From JBBROS01 sp038229135 (GTDB taxonomy: Bacteria; Pseudomonadota; Alphaproteobacteria; Acetobacterales; Acetobacteraceae): a stretch of DNA of 64,000 bases. Shown here piece after piece: positions 34,147 to 41,160 of the stretch (positions within the stretch are counted from its first letter, which is position 1; the number at the start of each line of letters is the position of its first letter). The notes beneath the pieces are model-generated. The model was not told where the DNA came from and did no database searches. It saw only the letters and a program-made list of their open reading frames with translations. The translations under genes were made by a program, and so were the position numbers. The stretch spans positions 1-64,000 of the forward strand of contig JBBROS010000001.1 in the NCBI GenBank assembly GCA_038229135.1, read 5' to 3'.

Positions 34147-34174
34147 GGGGCCCGGACCGAAAGGTCTGGGCCCC
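34147..34174. terminator. Strong terminator between the PEP-CTERM gene and galE
   Basis: A 12-base stem (GGGGCCCGGACC with GGTCTGGGCCCC, one G-T pair) closed by a GAAA tetraloop, followed by TTCGGCTTTC. It sits between convergent genes, 26 bases after the PEP-CTERM stop and 8 bases from the galE stop, so it probably serves both directions. Confidence 0.85.
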
Positions 34175-34182
34175 TTCGGCTT

Positions 34183-35163
34183 TCAGACATACCCTTTGGG
34201 ATGTGCAACCCGCCAACGCGCGGCCGTCTCGACCATCGCATCCAATCCTGAATGACGCGGCTGCCAACCCGTCTGCGTCCTTAGCCGATCCGACGAAGCC
34301 ACCAAGGCCGCCGGGTCCCCCGGGCGTCGCGCCCCGATCCGGTGCGGAACGGGACGCCCCAATACCCGCCCGACGGAGGCGATCACCTCCGAGACGCTGT
34401 GCCCGGCCCCGTTGCCGAGATTGAACGTGCCGCTCCGCTGCTCCAGCAACGGTAGCACTGCCAGATGCGCCTCAGCCAAGTCCGCAACGTGCACGTAGTC
34501 CCGAACGCACGTGCCGTCCGGAGTCGGATAATCGTCGCCGAACACCACCAGAGGCGGCCGACGCTCCAGCGCCGCATCGATCGCAAGCGGGATCAGGTGC
34601 GTCTCCGGCGTGTGGTCCTCCCCCGCACGGCCGTCCGGGTCCGCCCCTGCCGCGTTGAAATACCGCAGCACCGCACTCCGAAGTCCGTGCACCTGGTCCG
34701 CCCAATACAGCGCCCGCTCCAGCATCAGCTTGCTCTCACCGTAGGGCGATTGCGGCGCCGTCCGTGACTCCTCCACGAGCGGCAGCGCTTCCGGCTCCCC
34801 GAACACCGCCGCCGTCGAGCTCAGCACGAAACGCCGCACCCCGTGCCGGATGCACGAGTCGATCAGCCCGAAACCTGACGCCCCGTTCTCGATCAGGTAC
34901 CTCATCGGCTGCCGCATGCTCTCGCCCACCAGGGATGCCGCCGCGAAGTGCAGCACCGCATCCCATGGCCCATCGGCCAGCACCGCATCCACCGCCGCAT
35001 GGTCGGCAAGGTCCGTCTCGACCAGCCTCACCCCAGCCGGCACCGCCTCCCGGTGCCCCAACACCAGGTTGTCGAGCACGACCACCTCGGCACCCCTGTC
35101 GCCGAGAGCCAGCGCAACATGGCTGCCCACGAACCCAGCGCCGCCCGTCACCAGAACCCGCAT
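34183..35163 (-). CDS. galE: UDP-glucose 4-epimerase
   Basis: A 326-residue extended short-chain dehydrogenase. The NAD motif TGGAGFVGSH, serine in LSSTAAVFG and the YGESK tyrosine-lysine pair are intact, and RYFNAAGADPDGRAGEDH, PTPDGTCVRDYVHVADLAEAH and NLGNGAGHSV match GalE. It interconverts UDP-glucose and UDP-galactose for surface polysaccharides. GGGGAG sits five bases before the chosen ATG. It stands alone, not in a sugar operon. Confidence 0.92.
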   Translation of the reverse strand: MRVLVTGGAGFVGSHVALALGDRGAEVVVLDNLVLGHREAVPAGVRLVETDLADHAAVDAVLADGPWDAVLHFAAASLVGESMRQPMRYLIENGASGFGLIDSCIRHGVRRFVLSSTAAVFGEPEALPLVEESRTAPQSPYGESKLMLERALYWADQVHGLRSAVLRYFNAAGADPDGRAGEDHTPETHLIPLAIDAALERRPPLVVFGDDYPTPDGTCVRDYVHVADLAEAHLAVLPLLEQRSGTFNLGNGAGHSVSEVIASVGRVLGRPVPHRIGARRPGDPAALVASSDRLRTQTGWQPRHSGLDAMVETAARWRVAHPKGYV

Positions 35164-35327
35164 CGCGCTCCCCAACCCGTCCGACCCCGGGCGAAGCGCG
35201 CGAGCGGCCTCGGCGGCGCCCGGCCCGCAACGCGGTCGGGTTTAGCCGAACTGCATCCCCCTTGGAAGCAGCCCACCCCAGCAGGCCCCAACTGTTCCCA
35301 ACGATCACTTCAGCCAGAGACCATGCT

Positions 35328-35849
35328 ATGAGAATGGCGATGGACGGCATCCCGCCCGTTTGGACCGAAGCTTTGCGCGACCTCTGGCGCCGCATCGATG
35401 CGCATGACTTCGCGCCGCCAACACCCTTCAACTTCACCGCCCGCCTCGCCCGCGACCACGGCTGGCCCATCGGCCTCGCCCAGGCCGCCATCGCCGAATA
35501 TCGCCGCTTCGCCTTCCTCTGCGTCGCCCGGCCCACCCCGTCCACCCCCAGCGAGGAAGTGGACGAGGTCTGGCACCTCCACCTCGCCTACACGCGCGAC
35601 TACTGGGACCGATGGTGCGGCCAGGCGCTGCAGACGCCCCTCCACCACGACCCCACCCCCGGCGGCCCAGCGGCCACCACCACCTACCGCGCCCAATACG
35701 CCGCCACCCTCGCTGCCTACGAGACCTGGTTCGGCCCCGCGCCCGAGGCGCTCTGGCCCGCCACCCACCGACGGTTCGCCGCCCGCCCCCGCTACCGCAC
35801 CATCGACGCCGCGCGCACCCTCGCCATAACGCTCCCGTGGAGACGCTGA
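35328..35849 (+). CDS. Glycine-rich-domain-like protein of unknown function
   Basis: A 173-residue protein not firmly assigned. Residues 76-87 read SEEVDEVWHLHL and 105-113 LHHDPTPGG; the WHxH plus HH...P pattern looks like a metal site and is reminiscent of the DUF1399/glycine-rich domain-containing proteins. There is no signal peptide or membrane helix. Several in-frame ATGs cluster at 35328-35340. It overlaps the TIGR04222 gene by one base, a pairing that suggests the two work together in an unknown process. Confidence 0.65.
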   Translation: MRMAMDGIPPVWTEALRDLWRRIDAHDFAPPTPFNFTARLARDHGWPIGLAQAAIAEYRRFAFLCVARPTPSTPSEEVDEVWHLHLAYTRDYWDRWCGQALQTPLHHDPTPGGPAATTTYRAQYAATLAAYETWFGPAPEALWPATHRRFAARPRYRTIDAARTLAITLPWRR

Positions 35850-36709
35850 TGCCGACCAACCCGCTCGACTGGCCCGGCCCCCCGTTCCTCGCGCTCTAAG
35901 CCGGGCTGCTGATCGCCGCCATCCTGCTCATCACCGCCCGCAAGCACACGATCGGCCCCAAGCCCACGATCAACGATCGCCAGGGCCTCGGCCCGGTCGA
36001 GATCGCCTGGCTGACCGGGGGCCGGGACCGCGCGCTCGACACCATCATCCTCGCCCTGCTGGCCTCGGGCGCCGCCCGGATGGACAAACGCGGCCGCGTC
36101 CTCGAGCGCGATGCGGCCGTCCAGCCGCCGCCAAACCTGCGCTCCTTCGCCCACGCGCTCTCCGGCGTCGCCACGGTCGCCAACGTCCGCTCCGCCCTGA
36201 CCCGCCAGGCCGAGGGCATCGGCGACGGGCTCGCCTGGGCCGGCCTGGCCCCGAACGACGCCCAGCGCACACGGTGGCACCGCGAGCTCGCCCTCTGCTT
36301 CGGGGCGCTATTCCTGCTCGGCCTCACGAAGATCATGGTCGGCCTCTCTCGAGATCGCCCGATCGGCATCCTCGTCGTGCTGGTCTTCGTCACGGTCCTG
36401 ATCGCGCTGGTGCTCAGCCGCCACCCGCCGCTCTCCACCCGCACCGGCAAGGCAGCCCTCGATGCCGAACGCGGCGCCAACCGCCGTGCCGCCCGCGCCC
36501 CGCTCGACGACGAGCTCCCCTTCGCCTTCGCCCTCGGCGGCGGCGCACTCCTCGCCGGCACCCCCTACGCCGCCCTGGCCCGGCACCGCACCGAGAGCGG
36601 TTCCTCCGGCGGCGGCACCACCGGGTGTGGCACGACCGGCGGGGATGGCGGCAGCGGCAGCGGCGGCGACAGCGGCGGCGGGGGTGGCTGCGGCGGCTGC
36701 AGCGACTAG
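35849..36709 (+). pseudogene. TIGR04222 domain membrane protein, interrupted by a nonsense codon
   Basis: The frame opens MPTNPLDWPGPPFLAL, meets TAA at 35897-35899, and then continues in the same frame as AGLLIAAILLITARKHTIG to 36709. The family normally has a residue such as tyrosine there (LDWPGP-FLALY), so one base change made the stop. The rest is intact: a first helix, the QGLGPVEIAWLTGG motif, a helix pair near 36300-36420, and the typical Gly/Cys-rich tail ending GGCGGCSD. A start at 36080 would lose the first helix. It may be a true pseudogene or a sequencing error. Confidence 0.8.
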
Positions 36710-37275
36710 CCCGGCACCATCCACGGCCGCGCCGCCGCATCCCGGGCCGCCCAGTCCTCCAGCGCCGCCGCATGCAGCAAAGTCAGCCCGATATCGTCCA
36801 ATCCCTCCACCAGCAGCCGCTTGCGGAATGGCTCGATCGCGAACTCCAACCGCACTGCCCCCGCCGTGACCGTCTGGCCGGGCAGGTCCACCGCTACGTC
36901 GCCACCGCCCGCCACCGCCGCCCGCAGCGCCGCCGTGGCGTCCTCGTCCAATGCCAACGTCAGCAGCCCGTTCTTCCCGGCATTTCCGGCGAAGATGTCC
37001 CCGAACGACGGCGCCACCACGCATCGCACCCCCGCATCCGCCAGCGCATAGACTGCCCCCTCCCTCGAAGACCCGCAGCCGAAATTCGCCCCCGCGAACA
37101 GCACGACCGCCCCCGCCGCCGCCGCGAGCAGCTCCGGCTCGTCATGGAACAGGTAGGGCCCATATCCCGTCCCGCGCGGCCGCCGCAGGAAGCGCGCCGG
37201 GATGACCTGGTCCGTGTCGACGTTCGCCCGGTCGAGCACCGCGCCCCGGCCCCGAACCACCCCGAACGGCCTCAC
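36706..37275 (-). CDS. leuD: LeuD-type hydro-lyase small subunit
   Basis: A 189-residue swivel-domain subunit of the aconitase superfamily: NVDTDQVIPARFLRR, NFGCGSSREGAVYAL, VVAPSFGDIF. The SRE catalytic arginine region is present, but authentic LeuD usually reads GCGSSREHAPWAL; the change to GAVYAL suggests another substrate. A GTG start lies 10 bases after the leuC-like stop. The stop codon overlaps that of the TIGR04222 gene head-on (CTAG). Annotated as 3-isopropylmalate dehydratase by family, with low certainty on substrate. Confidence 0.8.
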   Translation of the reverse strand: MRPFGVVRGRGAVLDRANVDTDQVIPARFLRRPRGTGYGPYLFHDEPELLAAAAGAVVLFAGANFGCGSSREGAVYALADAGVRCVVAPSFGDIFAGNAGKNGLLTLALDEDATAALRAAVAGGGDVAVDLPGQTVTAGAVRLEFAIEPFRKRLLVEGLDDIGLTLLHAAALEDWAARDAAARPWMVPG

Positions 37276-37285
37276 GCCCCAGCCT

Positions 37286-38677
37286 TCATGCGAGCCGCCG
37301 CACGTCCACGATGCGCCCCTCCACCGCCGCCGCAGCCGCCATGGCCGGCGACATCAGATGGGTCCGGCTTCCCGGCCCCTGCCGCCCGGGGAAGTTCCGG
37401 TTGCTCGTGCTCGCACAGCGCTCACGAGGCGGCACCAGGTCGCCGTTCATGCCGACGCACATGCTGCACCCCGCCTCGCCCCACGCCAGCCCGGCCTCGG
37501 TGAACACCCGGTCCAGCCCCTCCGCCTCCGCAGCCCGCTTCACCGGCGTGCTCCCCGCCACCACCAGCCCCGGCACGCTCGCCCGGCGGCCGCGCAGCAC
37601 GGCGGCCGCGGCGCGGAGATCCTCGAGCCGCCCGTTCGTGCAGCTGCCGATGAAAACGCGGTCGACCGGAGTCCCCTCCAGCGCCGCCCCTGGCACCAGG
37701 CCCATGTAGCGCAGCTGCTCCTCCATCGTGCGCCGCCGCACCGGGTCCGGCTCCGCCGCCGGGTCCGGGATGCGCGCGCCGATCGGCAGCGCCGTCTCCG
37801 GGCTCGTCCCCCACGTCACGCTCGGCGCCACCGCCGCCCCGTCCAGCGACACTTCCCCGTCGAACGCCGCATCATCCTCCGTCGGCAACCCGCGCCAGCC
37901 GGCCACCGCCGCATGCCACGCAGCCTCCCGTGGCGCCATCGGCCGCCCCTCGAGCCACGCGAACGTCACCTCGTCCGGCCCCACCAGCCCGGCCCGCCCC
38001 CCGGCCTCGATGCTCATGTTGCAGAGCGTCATCCGCCCCTCCATCGACAGTGCCCGCACCGCCGTCCCGGCATACTCGATCACGTGCCCCACCGCGCCCG
38101 CCGCCCCGATCCGCGCGATGATGGCCAGCACCAGGTCCTTCGCCGCCACATGCGCCCCGAGCCGCCCCTCCACGCTGATCCGCAGGCTCCGCGGCCGCGC
38201 CTGCCAGATCGCCTGGGTCGCCAGCACATGGCTGACCTCGCTTGCCCCGATCCCGAACCCCAGCGCCCCGAACGCCCCGTGCGTGCTCGTATGGCTGTCC
38301 CCGCACACCACCGTCAGCCCCGGCAAGGTCAGCCCCTGCTCCGGCATCGCCACATGCACGATGCCCTGCCGCGCATCCTCGAGGTCGAGCAGCGCCACCC
38401 CGTGCCGGGCCGCGTTGCCCCGCAGCTGCACCATCATGCCCGCCACGTCCGCCGCCATGGGCGGGTTCGGCCGCGCCGCACTCGGCGCGTAATGGTCGGC
38501 CACCGCGAACGTCAGCTCCGGCCGCCGCACCGCCCGCCCGGCATGCTCGAGCATCCCGAACGCATGGAAGCTGCCCTCGTGCACGTAGTGCCGGTCGACC
38601 GCGAGCAGGTCCTGCCCATCCTCCCGCGTCGCGACCACATGCGCCGACCAAATCTTGTCCAGGAGCGTCCGTGCCAT
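37286..38677 (-). CDS. leuC: LeuC-type hydro-lyase large subunit
   Basis: A 463-residue aconitase-family protein. The cluster cysteines are in FIGSCTNGR and GCSMCVG, and CGDSHTSTHGAFGALGFGIG and ERCASTSNRNFPGRQG are conserved. At the place where LeuC has MDHNVST it reads ADHYAPS, and the following 30 residues differ, so it is probably a paralogue acting on a related 2-alkylmalate or alkylmaleate. It diverges by 63 bases from an isocitrate lyase-type gene whose product could cleave its product. Confidence 0.85.
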   Translation of the reverse strand: MARTLLDKIWSAHVVATREDGQDLLAVDRHYVHEGSFHAFGMLEHAGRAVRRPELTFAVADHYAPSAARPNPPMAADVAGMMVQLRGNAARHGVALLDLEDARQGIVHVAMPEQGLTLPGLTVVCGDSHTSTHGAFGALGFGIGASEVSHVLATQAIWQARPRSLRISVEGRLGAHVAAKDLVLAIIARIGAAGAVGHVIEYAGTAVRALSMEGRMTLCNMSIEAGGRAGLVGPDEVTFAWLEGRPMAPREAAWHAAVAGWRGLPTEDDAAFDGEVSLDGAAVAPSVTWGTSPETALPIGARIPDPAAEPDPVRRRTMEEQLRYMGLVPGAALEGTPVDRVFIGSCTNGRLEDLRAAAAVLRGRRASVPGLVVAGSTPVKRAAEAEGLDRVFTEAGLAWGEAGCSMCVGMNGDLVPPRERCASTSNRNFPGRQGPGSRTHLMSPAMAAAAAVEGRIVDVRRLA

Positions 38678-38740
38678 CCGAATACCGTCGTCGCGTGGCC
38701 CCGCGTTGACAACCCCCCGCCCCCACCGCCTCATGCCGCG

Positions 38741-39589
38741 ATGAGCCTCGCCGACCGCCTTCGCGCCAACACGCCCCTGCTCGCACCCGGCGTCTACGAC
38801 GCCCTCACCGCCGCCATGGTCGAGGCCGCCGGGTTCGAGGCCGCCTACCTCTCCGGCGCCTCCGTCGCCTACACCAAGCTCGGCCGCCCCGACATCGGCC
38901 TGACCTCGCTTACGGAAGTGGCCGAAGTCATGGCCCACATCGCCGAGCGCACCTCCATCCCCACCATCGTCGACGCCGACACCGGCTGGGGCAACGCGCT
39001 CAACGTGCAACGCACCGTGCGCGTGCTGGAGCGTGCCGGCGCCGCCGCCCTGCAGCTCGAGGACCAGGCCTTCCCCAAGCGCTGCGGCCACCTGCAGGAC
39101 AAGCGCCTCATCCCCGCGCCCGAGATGGTCGGCAAGATCAAGGCCGCCCTCGACGCGCGGGACCACGCCCTCGTCATCGCCCGCACCGACGCCATCGCCG
39201 TGGAGGGGTTCTCCCAGGCCATCGACCGCGCCGAAGCCTACCTCGAGGCCGGCGCCGACATCCTGTTCATCGAGGCGCCTGAGAGCACCGAGCAGCTCCA
39301 GGCCATCGCCACCCGCTTCGCCCCCCGCGTGCCGCTGCTGGCCAACATGGTCGAAGGGGGCCGCACCCCCATCGCCAGCACTGCAAGCCTCGGCGCCATC
39401 GGCTTCCGCCTCGTCATCTTCCCCGGCGGCACCGTCCGGGCCCTCACCCACGCGCTCCAGCACTACTTCGCCACCCTCAGGCAGGACGGCACCACGGCAG
39501 CCCTCCGGGACCGCATGTTCGACTTCCAGGGCCTGAACGGGCTGCTCGGCACCGACGCCATCCTGCAAGCCGGCGCCAAATACGAATGA
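38741..39589 (+). CDS. Isocitrate lyase/PEP mutase family lyase
   Basis: A 282-residue beta-barrel enzyme. IVDADTGWGN holds the metal aspartates (Asp78, Asp80), and the loop FPKRCGHL (KRCGH at 113-117) carries the catalytic cysteine found in true C-C lyases such as methylisocitrate and 2,3-dimethylmalate lyase, and missing in oxaloacetate decarboxylases of the superfamily. RTDA and ANMVEGGRTP follow. It likely splits a substituted malate into pyruvate or glyoxylate and an acid. It overlaps hyuB by 4 bases. Confidence 0.88.
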   Translation: MSLADRLRANTPLLAPGVYDALTAAMVEAAGFEAAYLSGASVAYTKLGRPDIGLTSLTEVAEVMAHIAERTSIPTIVDADTGWGNALNVQRTVRVLERAGAAALQLEDQAFPKRCGHLQDKRLIPAPEMVGKIKAALDARDHALVIARTDAIAVEGFSQAIDRAEAYLEAGADILFIEAPESTEQLQAIATRFAPRVPLLANMVEGGRTPIASTASLGAIGFRLVIFPGGTVRALTHALQHYFATLRQDGTTAALRDRMFDFQGLNGLLGTDAILQAGAKYE

Positions 39590-41160
39590 CACTCGACCCC
39601 GTCACCCTCGCCGTCCTCCGCGGCCGCCTCGAGGCGATCGCCGACGAGATGGACGCCACGCTCTTCCGCCGCGCCTTCAACCCCACCATCGCCGAAGCGC
39701 ACGACGCCTGCCACGGCCTATACGACGCCACCTCCGGCGCTACCCTCGTCCAGGGCCGCTCGGGCCTGCCCATCTTCGTCGGCGTCATGGCCTTCGCCGC
39801 CCGCGCCGTGATCGACAAGTTCCCGGACGCCGCACCCGGAGACGTATTCGCCTTCAACGACCCCTACCTCGGCGGCACCCACCTCAACGACATGCGCCTG
39901 GTGCGCCCCCATTTCCGCGAAGGCCGCCTCGTCTGCTGGCTCGGCTCCGTCGGCCACTGGCACGACCTCGGCGGCCCCGTCCCCGGCAACTACAACCCGG
40001 CCGCCACCGAATACTTCCAGGAGGCCGTTCTCATCCCCCCGGTGCGCCTCTACGCGGCAGGCGACATCCGGCAGGACATCGTGGACATCATCCTGGCCGC
40101 CTCCCGTCTGCCCACCACCGCCTGGGGGGACCTGCAGGCCCAGCTCGGCGCGCTCGACCTCGGCGCCGCCCGGCTCGACGCCCTGCTCGACGAATACGGC
40201 GCCGACACCGTGCTCGAGGCCTTCGCCCAGCTCCGCAGCCGCGCCGCCGCCGGGCTCCGCGCCGAGCTTGCCGCCCTGCCCGACGGCACCTGGTCCCAGG
40301 AGGACTGGCTCGACAACGATGGCCGCACGGACACGCCGCTCCGCATCGCCGCCACCCTCACTATCGCGAACGATCACCTCACCATCGACTTCGGCGGCAC
40401 CGCCCCCGCCACCGCCGGCCCGGTCAACATCAGCCGTGCCACCACGGTCGCAAGCGTCTATGTGGCGCTCAAGCACCTCTTCCCCGACATCGCCGCCAAC
40501 ACCGGCGTCCTGGACCCGGTGGACATCCGCATTCCCGAGGGCTCGCTGCTGGACGCGCAGCGCCCCGCGCCCACGGGCGGCTACACGGAAACCGCGCTCC
40601 GCATCGTCGACGTCCTGTTCAGCGCCTTCGCCCGCATCCGCCCGGACCGTGCGCTGGCCAACGCCTACGGCACCATCAACGCCCTCTCGGTCGCCGGGCA
40701 CCGCACGGACGGCTCCCGCTTCGTGCTGTTCCAGTTCTTCGGCGGCGGCCATGGCGGCACCCATGCCGGCCCCGGCCTCAGCCACGGCAACCCGCCCATC
40801 GCCACCGCCATCATCCCGCCCGTCGAGATCCTCGAGGCCGCCTACCCCGTCCGCTACACCCGGTGGTCGCTCCGCCCCGGCTCCGGCGGCGTGGGCCAAC
40901 ACCCGGGCGGCCAGGGCGCCATCTACGAGATCGAGCTGCTGGCCCCCACGGCCGAGGCCTTCGTGTTCGCCGAGCGCGCGCGCCACCCGCCCCAAGGCGT
41001 GCTGGGCGGCGGCCCGGGCGCCTGCAACGTCGTCTCGTTCAGGCAATCCGGCACTTGGTCGCAACCCCCGCTCGGCGCGAAGGCGGTCGGGGTCAAGCTC
41101 GCCCAGGGCGACCGCATCCGCCTCGAAACCCCGGGCGGCGGCGGCTGGGGCAGCCCATGA
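39586..41160 (+). CDS. Hydantoinase B/oxoprolinase family subunit
   Basis: A 524-residue protein matching the HyuB family throughout: DPVTLAVLRGRLEAIADEMDATLFRRAFNP, FAFNDPYLGGTHLNDM, VGHWHDLGGPVPG, and the end ETPGGGGWG. HyuA/HyuB pairs form ATP-dependent N-methylhydantoinases, 5-oxoprolinases or ketone carboxylases. Four-base overlaps on both sides join it to the lyase and HyuA genes, so the three products should act together. Confidence 0.9.
   Translation: MTLDPVTLAVLRGRLEAIADEMDATLFRRAFNPTIAEAHDACHGLYDATSGATLVQGRSGLPIFVGVMAFAARAVIDKFPDAAPGDVFAFNDPYLGGTHLNDMRLVRPHFREGRLVCWLGSVGHWHDLGGPVPGNYNPAATEYFQEAVLIPPVRLYAAGDIRQDIVDIILAASRLPTTAWGDLQAQLGALDLGAARLDALLDEYGADTVLEAFAQLRSRAAAGLRAELAALPDGTWSQEDWLDNDGRTDTPLRIAATLTIANDHLTIDFGGTAPATAGPVNISRATTVASVYVALKHLFPDIAANTGVLDPVDIRIPEGSLLDAQRPAPTGGYTETALRIVDVLFSAFARIRPDRALANAYGTINALSVAGHRTDGSRFVLFQFFGGGHGGTHAGPGLSHGNPPIATAIIPPVEILEAAYPVRYTRWSLRPGSGGVGQHPGGQGAIYEIELLAPTAEAFVFAERARHPPQGVLGGGPGACNVVSFRQSGTWSQPPLGAKAVGVKLAQGDRIRLETPGGGGWGSP

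Noticed and set aside
36080..36709. The downstream part of the TIGR04222 frame as an intact shorter gene
   Set aside because: Starting at 36080 would drop the first membrane helix and the QGLGPVEIAWLTGG motif, which are conserved and still encoded upstream.
38706..38711. TTGACA as the -35 box of the ICL-type operon
   Set aside because: No -10-like sequence is found at the right distance before the ATG at 38741; the region there is cytosine-rich.
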